DNA of 64,000 nucleotides. Source: Muricea muricata. Lineage: Eukaryota; Cnidaria; Anthozoa; Malacalcyonacea; Plexauridae. How positions within the stretch are numbered: the stretch's first letter is position 1; each line of letters starts with the position of its first letter. Both the position numbers and the translations under genes were made by a program. Under the pieces are notes generated by a model. It did not search any database and had not been told where the DNA came from. It was given only the letters and a program-made list of their open reading frames with translations. Where the stretch lies: assembly GCA_963855995.1 (NCBI GenBank), contig OY979727.1:7906446-7970445 (forward strand), written 5' to 3'. This document shows, piece after piece, positions 19,623-33,179 of this stretch.

Positions 19623-22600
19623 TTATACACTGTAGAGAAAGTCTCTAGCACGTAGAAACTTGTGATTCTTCTCGAAGCCATGCAGTATCCAACCATTCAC
19701 TTCAGATTCGGAATCCAAACTAAGCTCGTTGCTTTCTGGATTATCAATGACCTTCAATACAATCGTGTTTTCATCGAGACATGTACCGCCGTACTTGTAA
19801 AGCAGCAACAACTTTACCATTCCATGTTCAAGTAAGATTTTTTCCATTTCCATCTCATCCAACGACGTTTGCTCAAATCGAAGTAAAAATTCCTTCAATG
19901 GTGCATGTTCTACTAAATCCGGTACGTCATACTTCATTACTGTAACTTGATAGCCAACCTCAGTGAAAACGTTAAAGATAGATTGGTCAATTGTGTTACT
20001 ATGCACGAACAACTTTGAAGTGGGGTGATAGCGCAGGATGGATTCGACGCAACGCCACTGATGCCAGTCCAACTCGCCAGCCTTTGTATCATCTCGGTTT
20101 GTGTTTACAAGAATCACGTGGAAAATTCGAGGATCATCTACATTTGTAAACCATTGTGGTGTCAGAGGCAGCATTCCAAATCTTCGCGCGCTTTCGTAAA
20201 TGGCTTGGTTTTTACGGAGAACATACCACATTGAAGAAACCAATCGCATTCGGCTTCCTAAATTTGGATTCTTTGGTGGGTTAGCCCAATCAAATTCTTT
20301 AATTTTCTTTCTAATTTCACTAAATTTTAGTTTGTACGGATCAATAGAATGAAATAGCTCAAGAAGTCCCGTCACTCTCTCCGAAACCTTCGCGCTTCCT
20401 CCAGGCACACGCTTGACGTTGAAGAAAAGAACCGGCGTTCCCATAGCAACGCAGGGTAATGCCGCGTGAATCTTTTTCGTAATCACAAGTTTTGCTTTGG
20501 AATATTTCTCAAGGATTTTGTAAGCGTCAACGAAACGTTCTTGCGTCCACAATTTTACGTTTTGGCCATTTGAACTCTCGTGTTTCACGAATTTGGCTGT
20601 ATTGATAATCGTACGTGGCAATAGTTTAACATACATCTTGGGGAGGTCAGTGATGTATATTGTATTGTTCTTTCTCTTGTCTAAGGGTGGAGGGTTCCTT
20701 ATTCTTAGAAACAACGTAATGCAGCCTGAGAAAAATGACTGAACTCCTAATGATTCTAAAAATCGTCGAGTTACTACATCACGAGTGCCTATTGGGGCCC
20801 TGGATTTTAGGAAATCAATGGCTTCTTTTGACGGGGAAATAACTTCACGAAATCTCTTTTCTGTATGTACAGCAACCATAACAGGATCGATATTTTGAGG
20901 GGGTGGCCATCTTAATCTATCGTAGCCCCACCATGCATTGAAAAACACAGTGTGATTGCCGCGTGTATTGGGAGCTATTATGGTGTCTCTGTCCAGGAAA
21001 AAGTCAATGAACGGTAAGAATTGCATTCCTGCAATGCTTTGTATTTCATCACCAAGATTGCCAAAATTTCGCGGACCATGGTTGCCATCAAATGACAGAG
21101 TTCCAAAGTGATTTTCATCTTCGAATGGTATTCCTTGTCGCGCGTAAAGGTCACGTAAGCTTTTCGTATTCCGAATCATGCACCAACGTGTTTTATTTGG
21201 ACAGCGTCCTGAGAATGCATTCCACACAGTATCTTGAAACAAGGGAGGTAATTCTCTCATGTTCCACGAACCCATGTTTTGAAGAAATTTTTCTATGCTT
21301 TTTTCGACTTCTTCATGTCTCGAGAGTAACGTTTTTTTCTTAAATAATATCTTCGCTTGGTGATAATCTTTTAATAACATACAAGGCGAATCCTGAGGCT
21401 TCCAAGTAGTTGAATCATTGAGTAGCTTGATCACTTTGTTTGAAGGTAAATAGAACGTTCCACCGTATTGCCAGAGATGAGCGAGACACAGAGCTTTGGT
21501 AAGGTACCGTTCGTAGTGAAGGCCAGTCAAAAATTTATACATGACATGGCGCTCGCCCCATTCCTTTAGCGGTGTCTTTCCCAGAACTTTCGGGACAACG
21601 AGAAGACTTCCAGTGATCATTGGATTCTGTAACTTCTTTATGGCGTTAAGGCACTTCGTTGTGCCACAATAAACATTAATAAATGTTCTAGTTTGTTTAT
21701 TTATCGTAACAATGTTCTTAATAAATTCGTCTGAGGTTGGTTTGTTGAAGATCCAAGCTGTTGCGAGAACCTCACCGGGGTTCGCGCTGAATGGCAATTC
21801 GTCATTCACATTACGTTTAATCGAATATTTCTCACGATATGAAAAAACATACACAAATTTTGGCAACATGATAAGAGTGCACGTGATAAAGCAAGCTTTA
21901 TACAATTTTCGTGTGTTGATTTTCAATAAACAAGGTATCGAGAACATGTTCGAAGTACTTTTTGCCTTTTGTGTGAAAAGATAGATGGCCAAACCAAAGA
22001 ATACAACAAACAATCCGAAGACCATGTGCCACGTCATACTGAGGTTGAAATATGTAATGTTCGCTGTAATTACGAAAATACGTTTTGAGAAATTCAAAAT
22101 GGCGTGGTTCAAACGAGATACGTTTTGAAGAACTGAAATTGAGGCAAGATTGTAAACACAATGAAAGGTAGAAGCAGCTACGCCTGTTTGCGATAAATTG
22201 AATAGTGGGAAATTTTCAAAAGTCAAACTAAGCATCTTCAATGGCAGCAGCATAAGTGTGCCGAAGAAGGACAACAAAAAATAGTAGTGAAAAGGACTTT
22301 CGTAACGTTTGCCGACATTTTTCAACGCTATGTTTCGAAGTGGAAAGGCAATGTTAGAAGCAACTGCTGCAATTATCCCAAAAATATTAAATGTGCTGTC
22401 CCATAAGACGAAAATACAAGTTCCAAAAGCCATTAGGATGATTGAAAATAATATTAAGATATTCATGTTTTGTTTTTTGACATTCTGGGATGACTTAAGA
22501 CAATGGAGAAATATGAACATGAATATGGGTTCAGAAGATTTTACGACCTGAGTTGCACTTGAACTGACGAAGGTGTACGAAATATTGACAGAAAGGTGAC

Positions 22601-22795
22601 CAAGGAGGTTGCCGAAAATCATAACGAAGTCGTTCCAATCCTGGAATTTTTTTATATTCAGGGATCCTCTCTCAATTATATATATCCATAATGTATAGTA
22701 GAGCCCGCTACTCCAACAAGAAATTGCAGAATCGTAAGGTCTAAACTTTTCATTTGCACGAAGAGTTTTTTGTCAATGGATTTTGCACCGCTCAT
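19623..22795 (-). CDS. Transporter-glycosyltransferase-pyruvyltransferase fusion, one internal frameshift
   Basis: A single reading frame of 999 codons starts at an ATG at 22622. A further 38 codons from an ATG at 22795 match its upstream continuation but are out of frame at a TA run (22676-22685), consistent with a 2 bp TA gain. Domains, numbered from 22622: residues 1-220, multi-pass TPT/EamA-type nucleotide-sugar or triose-phosphate transporter fold (ISYTFV...KSSEPIF); ~240-262, another membrane segment; ~285-500, glycosyltransferase-like region with LAHLWQYGGTFYLPSN, where the usual DXD after GG is missing; ~505-745, polysaccharide pyruvyl transferase-like (NFGNLGDEIQSIA at 519-531, KKIHAALPCVAMGTPVLF); ~830-999, GT32-like sugar-binding domain (LLYKYGGTCLDENTIV). 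It is probably a Golgi protein with lumenal enzymes. Substrate unknown. It could be a recent pseudogene. Confidence 0.75.
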
Positions 22796-23421
22796 TTTAG
22801 TTTTTGAATACAAAGATGTGAGTCCATTTGCAATCCATCACAAGACCACCAGTTTACAAGACCACCATTTACCTAAATTATACAAACTAAATAGTCGGGG
22901 CGATCGTCTCGAAAAATATTGAACTGAAATAAAATTTATCTTTGGGCATTATCTGTGGGAAATTTATTATTTAAAATCAAGCTTACAACTAGAGGAAATA
23001 GGAGCATGCCGTGTTTTATTCCGTTATCTTCAATATATTTACGCTATGTTTTTTCTAAACAGATACTTTGAAAAAGATATTTGGTTGAGTTTTTAGGCTT
23101 ACGATCTGTATGCCGCGTTTCTGCGTTGAGTCGTTCCCGCGGCTGCGTTTATAAACACAACGATCATGCTAAAAATTTTAAATCCGCAGAATAACTAAAC
23201 TAAATTTTAATAACAGTTTTAATAACATGAAACTTGTTGTGTTACGTACTATGGAAAGATTTATACTCTATTTTTATTGTCATAAGTCATAAGTTTTGCC
23301 TGAATACGTTAGTAGATGTTAGAAGTGTAAATTGGGAAGAATGTCCTGTTCCTCTCTTCTGTCACAAAGTGTCTTCATGCGCTTTGTAACCTGTGCGTTA
23401 ATGTTACATTAGGTACATCTA
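22796..23421. other. Upstream flank of the fusion gene
   Basis: No gene is visible. A short near-duplicate (ACAAGACCACCA, twice near 22840-22871) is present. The promoter of the minus-strand fusion gene should lie here, but no clear TATA box stands out. Confidence 0.4.
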
Positions 23422-24205
23422 CAGGGTGTATAAAAAACAACGGAGCCCATCGTTTGTGTCTAATTATTTCTAAATTGCTGAAGCTTATAGCGTAATTTTG
23501 ACTTATAGCGTAATGTTTTAAACCACATTCTTTTCTCTTTCGAACAAGCCGTAATTCGTATTTTTACTCCTAGTAACGTATGTGCTATGACAAATTCAGT
23601 AAAAGCTATCGATTTGAGATGCCTGTTCATGGTCGCTAGTTAAATTTTTTCGCTTATTACATAAATGGTACTTCTGTTAAACTTAATAAAACTTGTTATA
23701 AAGCTTTACAGAAGATAACGGACCGTTTACTTCAACAAAAACCTTAGATTTATGCCAAAATAATGATCGAAATCAGCGTTTTGTTTATCGGCGCGTGCAT
23801 AATGTTGTCAAAATTGCATAGTGTTAATATTTACGAAGTCGATACAAGCTTGAACTACCCGTTTGTAGTGCACATAAAACTAGAAAATTTACTAAAACTT
23901 GTGTTCAGATAATCATATGTATTTGGCTTTAATTGGCGATTTCTAAAATAGATCATTTCCAATATTTTGGCGATTAAATACGTAAATTCCATCCGGCATA
24001 AATTCCACTTGCATCTCAAAAATTTGGTGCTCCAATCACTTGCACTCGACATAAAATTGCTCGCGCAAAGTTGTCGGTCAAATTTAACAAGTAACCCCTT
24101 TTTGGAAAGTTGTATGGCTATAAGCTTTAAAACAAATGTATACATGTATACACTGTTTGAAATATTTTCATTTAAACTGAGGACTCATTTTTTTTATACA
24201 CCCTA
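23422..24205. mobile_element. MITE with TA target and CAGGGTGTATAAAAAA termini
   Basis: CAGGGTGTATAAAAAACAAC at the left is matched at the right by TTTTTTTATACACCCT, each bordered by TA. This fits a mariner/Tc1-type non-autonomous element. It has no coding region. Its ends resemble those of the element at 50796-51244. Confidence 0.6.
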
Positions 24206-24653
24206 TATATACTTAGTCTATCTGTAATTTATTCGCAAATTGTGGCAAAATTATATTTTATATTACTATTAATATGAAGGAAAATTGACTTTGACAGCAG
24301 CTAGTGCATGCTTACAAGTTGCCGACCTACCGCTGAAAGATCCTAAACTGATTTCATGCTCACATACATCGGAGTAGAGACATTAGAATTGCGCTAGATC
24401 TAAAGAAACCAGTGCAAACAAGCATGCGCTGCAGTAAACTTCAGTTTTTTGTGTAATAGAATATTATAAGAATAGACAAAACGCATCTACCGACATCATC
24501 AAGAAAATATTTTGCCAGCTTATAAGCAATTCCGAAACCAAACTGTCCATACATAGGTACTCAGCTACCAATTAAGAAATATATATGTTATGTAAATAAA
24601 AACGCACGTAATATATATAAGTAATAATATATAGATATAACATATATAGATAT

Positions 24654-24806
<153 letters not shown>

Positions 24807-24837
24807 ATGTGTAGATTGATCACACAAGTAAAAGTAT

Positions 24838-25990
24838 ATATAAAAAGTTTGTTGTGGAAACGATGAAGATGGAATAAAGGATATCATTAAATAACACTCA
24901 TTCTGCACAAACGTTTTCGCTTTTATTAGAAGCTCCTCAGGTGCTGAATACTTAGTTAGAAATGGTTTGATATCCTATTTACAATGTATAGTATTTCACC
25001 ACTACGTCACTACACGTGTGGTGTTAGGTTACTGCTAATTATTTACATAAATATTTCACACAAACCTCTAGTTATATAAAAAAATGTCTTACACAAAGTT
25101 GTCATAGTTCTAGTTATATAAAAATATTTTACACAAAGTTGATATTTAACATGAATTTAAGTCCGGTTGGAGTATAGTAATAATGTCTCTTTCCTTCAAC
25201 TCTCTTGTTAAGCGGCTTGAATGACTGTCATATTGATAAATGGGCATGATCTGGAAGTTGCCATTGCTGCACCTTCTTATGTGCTCACTTACCGCTAAGT
25301 GGCTATATTCTTCGTGATTTATTTGCTGTCTGTGTAGCGTTACTCGCTGGCGGAGGTTTTCTGTTTGACCAACATAAAAACTTCTGCATTTCGCGCAAAT
25401 GAGGATGTATATAATGTTACGCGATTTGCAGTTCATTGAACATTTTACATGCCAAGTCTTCCCGTTTTTCAATTTGATGTCGATTCCGGTCATTATTATT
25501 GCACACGTGCCGCATCTTCGTTCTCCGCATTGTGTTACAGTGTTGGAAGTTCTCTCGGAAACAAATCTGGCTTGTGTTAGTTGTTTCTTTAGGTTCTTCG
25601 GTTGGCGTCGACTGACAATTAATTTCGTATTTTCTAGTATAGGCTTAATTTTTTCTGAGTTTTTTAGGAATTGCAAGTTCTGTTTTATCCTGTTGATTAT
25701 TTGCGGGTTGTTGGGATTGTGTGTTAAAACTAGTGGAAGGGTCTTTGTGTTGCTATTTCTGTTCTTTGGTGCCCGAAGTTCTTCCTGTGAGAGAGATGTG
25801 GCTTTTTCCACTGCTTTCGTGATTAGGCTTTTAGGATAGTTCTGTTGTAGTAGAAAGTTCTCGAGTTCGTTAAGTCGTTTGGTTTTTATATCTGCGTCGG
25901 ACACAATACAACATATTCGGCGAGCCAGACTGTAGGGAATGTTGGTCTTTGTGTGTTTCGGGTGACATGAGTTAAAGTTGTGGTATTGGT
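24838..25990 (-). mobile_element. Penelope-like element, 5'-truncated copy (endonuclease half)
   Basis: The minus-strand ORF, effectively from ~25990 to 25146, encodes the C-terminal part of a PLE protein: a linker with SCHPKHTKTNIPYSLARRIC, then a GIY-YIG endonuclease (NIIYILICAKCRSFYVGQTE, RQRVTLHR, AVSEHIRRC). The RT half is absent. The GIY-YIG nuclease nicks the target during target-primed reverse transcription. Downstream are a duplicated 33 bp segment (25066-25145), a hammerhead ribozyme (24944-24905) and the 3' end near (TA)n. The first ~13 residues of the open frame come from the inverted neighbour and are not part of the protein. Confidence 0.85.
24905..24944 (-). ncRNA. Hammerhead ribozyme (minimal PLE type)
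   Basis: On the minus strand: stem I GCAC/GTGC, extended past one A-A mismatch by TTC/GAA; core CTGAGGA; stem II GCTT/AAGC with a 7-nt loop; core GAAA; stem III AAC/GTT with no loop; cleavage after the following U. All invariant core bases are present. PLE hammerheads with such short stem III are known to act as dimers. It would self-cleave element RNA. Confidence 0.7.
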
Positions 25991-25991
25991 T

Positions 25992-27160
<1,169 letters not shown>

Positions 27161-27199
27161 CAAGTAGCGTAATATTAAATGAAATATAATCATTATTAT

Positions 27200-29100
27200 A
27201 GATGAACTTACCAATGGCTGGCTCGTGGTTTCTTTACCGTGCGCTTGGCGTTACCTTTAATGGTATGCGACAAAACGGGTGTCACAGTTTGATACAACCA
27301 GTAACCCACTTATGACCTTTTCAGAGAGAATTAAAATAAAGAGAATTAGCTATGAATCTAAGCAATATATTTTCATGAGTTTAGCAGAGACAAATAGAAA
27401 ATGCCACGCTATGTTGAAGATGGTATAACAGAACTTCATTTATTAACAGCAGTTTGGGGAAAATATATTTCAAACCAATTTCACAACGAAGTACTGGGTC
27501 CAGTGGTGGTGAACTGCAATAAACTATAGATTGTTTGGGGGAACATGTTTGAATGCAGCTCCCGTTGGATTTTATCTCTTCCTCATTTAGTGAAACTTTC
27601 CCTACATTTTAAACTATCTTATTTTTTCTTTTAGTTTGAAATTTCCATTTTGTCATCCTAAACACCCGTGGATAGATTGCGATTCGGTGATAGATCGTGG
27701 ATAGATAGCGGTTTTCCTTTTGTTTTTTGTTTTTCATATAAAAATGCCTACGTTTCATAACAATAACATCTTCGCTCGCCACTCTGGTCTCTAGACCATG
27801 TACGCATAAAGAAAACTTAATACATAATTTTTTTAATATTCTTGATGTCAAGCTGAGCAGAAACTTTCACATCACATGACGCAGTTTATCGTGTTGACTT
27901 CCATTAGACTTGTAAAGACAATAAAATCCCAAAGGCTAGGCGTATAAAATATCTGACTATGTTTTCCTGACGTGCAATATTCATGCACGTCAATTTTAGC
28001 TGTACAGAAACATTCGTCGGTTGTTTTCATAAGATAATAAAATAATGAAAAATTGCCTACGGTTCATAACAATAATGTCCGCGCTCGCCACTCTGATTTC
28101 CATACCGAGTACACATTAAGTATGGCGCCTTTGAATTTTTTTTGTTCTTACTTGATATCACGCTGAGAATATCTTAATGCGAGGAAAAATGATATCTTTT
28201 ACTTTAAAATACAGGGTTTTCAATTTAAATACACTTGTTAACATTGTGCGGTTATATCTTTATTGCGGCAAAAGTTCATGAAGACAGACAGCTGTTTATA
28301 CCAGACACACGAACTGTTTATATAAATGGCACCAGCATGCAACGTCAAGTTGAAATGAAGGAGTTGGGGTTGAGGTGTGAGCAGCGAAAATTAGAGAGGC
28401 AAGGTGAATAAAAAGTGAATAACTAACAAAATTTTCATTATTATAAACTTGCAGAGAAATACAACTACCATGCACACGTAGCTACGTATCAGTAGTTCAA
28501 ACTAGTCTCTGGTAGCAGACGCCTTTGAGACTTTGGCCATGTTTTGGTTTTCATATTTTTGCTGTTTGTTCTTGACACAGACAGAAATGTCGCCAGGTAT
28601 TGTTTATATTTATATACCAGAAGAATTATCCGAAGAATATTTTGAGCAAGTTTCTTCAGGTTCTGAGGTAGTTTCAAATAAACGCCAGCATCCATGCAAA
28701 AATATTCCATTGGGCCATATCAAAAACAAACAAAGATTTTAAATAAAGTGGCTACCCCCTATATATTATTATGCGCTCTGATAATATATAATTATATGCT
28801 CTCGAAAACATCGTGTTTTTCAACCTCGTTCCCAGGGCCATTTTCCTTTTTGTCATTGGGACGGCGGGAAAGGCCCTGGCGTTGGCTGAAATTTACACCC
28901 CAAATTTTGGGGTGTAATTAATTGAGATTTATCTGATTAATGTTAATTATATGCACATTCGTTTCGGAAATCGAAGCAGCGGTGATTGCACGAACAAACT
29001 TGTTTACATGGAATATGCTATCAATGTTCAGTATTAAGGGGTTTTAAAAGCTTCTCTAAACAAGTAAAAACATGTAGAAAGTTTTATTAAAAGCAATTAC
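27200..29100. other. Mostly non-coding, dispersed repeat fragments
   Basis: Related segments near 27730-27850, 27950-28130 and 29830-30030 share GCCTACGTTTCATAACAATA-like cores followed by CGCTCGCCACTCT. The segment at 28100-28390 is a diverged copy of 35050-35350. An open frame at 28533-28742 (plus) has a possible acceptor but no recognised motif. A 21 bp palindrome ACACCCC...GGGGTGT lies at 28893-28913. Confidence 0.45.
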
Positions 29101-29149
29101 ATGTGGCATTTAACAATAATTTTCCTAGTTTGAAACTGAAGCAGGTCAA

Positions 29150-29441
29150 TGTTTTGAATATTTGTTGCAAGGATTCGATGTGTTGTCGATCTTCCGACTG
29201 GCTGTGGAAAGTCGCAGTGTTTCAGCTTTTGCCAGATTTTCTGCCAGTCAAGTCGTGCCAGAATATCGTTATTGTAGTCTGTCCTCTAACCAGTATAATT
29301 GAAGATCAGGTTAGTGCTCTGAAATTGATTGGGATTCCAGCAGATTTTTTGCCAATTATAAAAGACAATTCATCACTTTGCAATGCAGATTGTTTTTTCG
29401 AGCGTAAGGAATATCGCGAGAGCGAACAAACTTCTGTATGA
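29150..29441 (+). pseudogene. RecQ-like helicase fragment (motif I and Ia region)
   Basis: One frame contains LPTGCGKS (Walker A of RecQ/DEAD-type helicases). Shortly after, another frame continues with FQLLPDFL, IVIVVCPLTSIIEDQVSALK and GIPADFLP, the usual helicase motif Ia region. The two parts are out of frame with each other, and nothing of motifs II-VI follows. It is therefore most likely a decayed fragment of a RecQ-like gene copy. Less likely, a splice junction near the frame change hides a real exon. Confidence 0.6.
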
Positions 29442-29535
29442 AATATTCTGTATGGTACTTCTGTACTAATGTTTTTTAACAAAAGCTATACATTTTCTGC
29501 ATAGTGCATAACATAAGTATAACATTGTAGAGATA

Positions 29536-29612
29536 ATGCGACTTAGTGCAGCTTAGGGCGACTTTTGGCGACTTAGAGCGACTATAGGCGACTTAGGGCG
29601 ACTTAAAGCGAT
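29536..29612. repeat. Short tandem repeat, GCGACTTAGG-like unit
   Basis: About seven degenerate copies of a 10-11 bp unit (GCGACTTAGGGC...). No function apparent. Confidence 0.7.
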
Positions 29613-30299
29613 TTTGGTCCCAAAGCTGGCCTTCGGTAGTACCAATATGAAACTTGATGCGGTGGATGGGTATTTTACTACTTAAAAGAAAAGTAGAAAC
29701 TCGGCGTCTTGAGCTAAGGCCCTTCGTGAAGAGTTAGTAGCGGGTATCGGGAAAAATCATGGGCTTTTGTACTAAGATTATGAAAGCATCACTTGACAAC
29801 AAATAAAACAATCAGATGGATTTGATAGATTACGGCAAAATATCTGACTATGTTTGGTGACGCGCAGTGTTCAGGTCAATTGTCCACCAGGAATTATAAT
29901 TATTCAGAAAGAGTCTTCGGGTTTTTTCATAAGATATTTACTGAGTTGCCTACGTTTTATATCAATCATGTTTTCCTGGTTAGCGACTTTGAGGTTTTAC
30001 TCGCTGGGGTACTATGCCCGCGAGTGTAGGTTTCGGTGCGTTAGTCAATAGTGAATCACCAATGTCGGATTTTCGTCGATAAGCACGAAACAGAATATTA
30101 ATTAGCTGCCAATTTTTACCCAAATTTTCTTATAAGGATCCTGCCAAATTTCACCCAAATCTCATCCATGAAGAACCCTAAGTTTTGATGAAAATTCAAG
30201 AATTTTGCTAAAAAAGCCAAAGCTACTGTTTATTTTAACCAATATGAATCATTGGCATGAATATGTTTTCATCCTTTTAAAACTGTTTTTCAAGGCATT

Positions 30300-31960
30300 G
30301 TGGATTCAACTTATCAATCAACTTTATTTCACACGTGTAAAATAAGAAATTGACAATTTAGATTGTATAAGATAATTATACATACAAAAGACTGACAGAC
30401 ACATAAGTTAAAGTTAATAAAATTAAAAAAAAAACGTGTACAGTGATCAAAGTAGCATAACGCTTTCGAATTGATCACTGTATGGGTAAATCACATCAAA
30501 TTAATGAATACGACGGCTGCATAATAGATCTCACAAGGTATTTATGTCTGCGAAGAAAGAGGAAATTGAGTATATCGCTTTTTAAAAATAAATTCTTTTA
30601 TGTAATTAGGAGTTGTTTCCCATATTTTTGACGATGCAAATCGAAAAGTAAAGATTCCATAATATGCTCCGATTTTTGACCTTCTGAAATTTTCATTTTT
30701 AGCAAATCTGGTAGAGCACGAATGTTGAGATGAAGCAGTGGAGATTGTATTTATGAAAATAATTGGTACATTATTGATTTTGTTTATCAGTTTATAGGTA
30801 AACACAGCTGTTTTTAATCTAAAGATATTGTCTATTAATTTTTAGTATTGAAAGAATTAGGTTCATGTATGTTATAGGATTTTCTCTTTTGGAAGCAAAG
30901 TACATATTCTTTACACATTTATTTTGACATACTTGTATTTTATTAAGTTTTGTAACATAAGTATTACCCCAACTCATCAGCCCATAATTTAAATATGGAT
31001 AAATTAGGGGATAATATAATTGTTTAAGCGTTTTCAGATCCAGATAATATCTTAGTTTATTAATTATATTATTCATGTATTTTCAGCAATTTTATTATTA
31101 ACATGTTTAATTTGATAGTCCCAGTTAAGATTCTTATCAATATAAATACCAAGATATTTGATAAAATCACGTTTTTCAATATTTTCAATCTGTATACCTC
31201 TAACTTTTTTGTTAGAATTAGTAATAAGCATAAAATTTGTTTTCTTCAAATTAATTGATAGCTTATTAGTAGCACAGTAGCGAAATAATTTTTCTATTTC
31301 AATATTCATGACACTTTCAACTTCATGAATAGATGAATTAGAATAAAATACGTTAGTGTCATCTGCAAATATTCGGAATTGGAGTTTTTTAGAACAATTA
31401 GGCATGTCATTTATATAAATCAAAAATAGCAAAGGAAGCAAGTGTTGAACCTTGGGGAACACCACAAGTCATTGTCAGCATATCCGAGTCACTTTTTCCT
31501 ATCCGTACATACTGTTTCCTATTTGTTAAATAACTCTTAAAGGCTCCGTATCAAAGTCTTTTGAAAAATCCTAGAATAATCCACACGTTACTCTTTCTTA
31601 TCAATTGCGGTTTTTAATGAATCTGTAATTTCAAGTATTGCTTGTTCAGTCGAATGACCTTTCCTAAATCCAAACTGATATTCAAAAAATATATTGTTTT
31701 TGACAAGATATGATTCAAGTTGATTATAAACAATTCTTTCCAATATTTTTGAAAAAGCTGAAGGAACAGATATTGGCCTATAATTATTTGGATTTGTAAC
31801 AGTACCAGATTTATAAATAGGTGTGATTCTTGAAATTTTCAAGATGTCTGGAATAATGCCAGTATTAAACGACTCGTTGTAAATATTTGTAAATACAGGT
31901 GAGATTATCATTCTTAGCATTGCATTGGGAATATCAAGAGATGCTTTATTCTTATTGAGA
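30300..31960 (-). pseudogene. CR1/Jockey-like LINE, 5'-truncated reverse transcriptase
   Basis: Minus-strand fragments in order: 31920-31588 (YNESFNTGIIPD, NYRPISVPSAFSKILE, QFGFRKGHST), 31465-31073 (LIYINDMPN, FADDTNVF with the catalytic Asp pair, YLGIYIDKNLNW), 31076-30819 (YPYLNYGLMSWGNTY) and 30805-30542 (C-terminal region). The pieces are in different frames, so the copy is inactive. It lacks an endonuclease domain and is broken near 32018 by a MITE, beyond which a few LINE codons may continue. The 3' UTR includes AATAAAGTTGATTGAT and a 12 bp stem-loop. Confidence 0.85.
30439..30482. repeat. Stem-loop near the 3' end of the LINE
   Basis: TACAGTGATCAA and TTGATCACTGTA form a perfect 12 bp stem around a 20-nt loop. 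In some CR1/L2-type LINEs a 3' stem-loop is the RT recognition site; here that role is only a guess. Confidence 0.5.
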
Positions 31961-32017
31961 GTTAAAAAATGATTTAGTCTAAATTCAAGAATGAATTTGG
32001 AGATGTACTAATGCCAA

Positions 32018-32360
32018 ACATAGTTAATAGAGCTAGATGGTTTGGAAACTCATTAGAACTACAATATAAGTCATTATCTATGTTTTTGTTCTGGTTTATG
32101 CAGGAATGCATGAGGTCCTTCGTCATCACGTGCGCATTGTCTTTTCCCCTAACTAACCAATAGCAACGTTTTAGGAAATTTAGCCATCCGCGACTTGAAC
32201 AATAGGGTAATTTAAGAATTCCTATTGGTGGATTTGGCAAAAACACAATACACACGTGACGATGAAGAACCATATTTTTGAATAAACGTTGACCAACATA
32301 GATAATGGGTTGTATTGTTATTCTAATGAGTTTCCAAACCATCTACTCTATTAACTATGT
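32018..32360. mobile_element. 343 bp MITE between LINE remnants
   Basis: Inverted termini ACATAGTTAATAGAG(C)TAGATGG...GGTTTGGAAACTCAT at ~32018-32054 and the complement at ~32322-32360. GCCAA flanks both sides (32013-32017, 32361-32365). It has no coding capacity. Confidence 0.7.
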
Positions 32361-33179
32361 GCCAAATAAATCCTGTTATACCTTTATTAGCTGACATCTC
32401 TAGCTGGCCCGACAAGTCAGAAATACAAAGACAACGATGTAGTTAAATGTATAGCCTTTAAGAAGTATTGTTATTTAGTAATTGTATGAAATATATACAT
32501 AATTATGCATGACATTTTAATGAGATATAAACTCAAACGGTTTGTGCCGGCGTAGGTAGTGACAATAACGTAGGTAGTGACAATAATTTTTTTTTCGCAC
32601 CATCACGCGTTAGCATGCGCATGCACGCAAGGCGCTCTGCCGAAATTGCTATATTCTGACCACAAAAACTCAAGATTGGATTACAATTCATTGGAAAGTT
32701 GAAGATAAGATTACAATCCATATTATTGTGAGGTTTGCGAACAGTTTCTGTATTCTTACTTGACTTAATAAGGCTCGACCTATCGTGATTTTGGTGTGTT
32801 TCAATTGCAATTGAGATAAATTTCGTCGACATTACGCACGCCTAAGCGTGATACGCCAGACTGTTTGCGCGCAATTCTTGGGGTTGTTGCCATTTTTGTC
32901 ACAAATGAAATCGATAATAAATTAATTTTATTTGAATGACGTTTCGATGTCATCTTTCATAATTTTCAAGTTCATTTAAAGTTTGTTACTACTTGTGTGT
33001 AAAAAATGTATGGCCTTCATAATCAAAATGTTGCCATTTTCGCGCGCAAAAGATTTACGAATAATTTACGAAATGGTTGTTTTCAACTATAAATATCGCG
33101 CCAGTTTGTTGAAAGTTGTGATTGGGATTCTTATGTTCATTTCAGTTACTTGGTAGCCTAAAAGATCGAAAGCTGAACT

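Noticed and set aside
25399..25839. Plus-strand 146-codon frame, and its near copy at 25972-26352 on the minus strand
   Set aside because: They are antisense shadows of the PLE endonuclease frames.
32533..32832. Minus-strand frame with an ATG and a donor-like GTAAGA after ~24 codons
   Set aside because: Low-complexity composition, no acceptor partner and no recognisable motif; too weak to call an exon.
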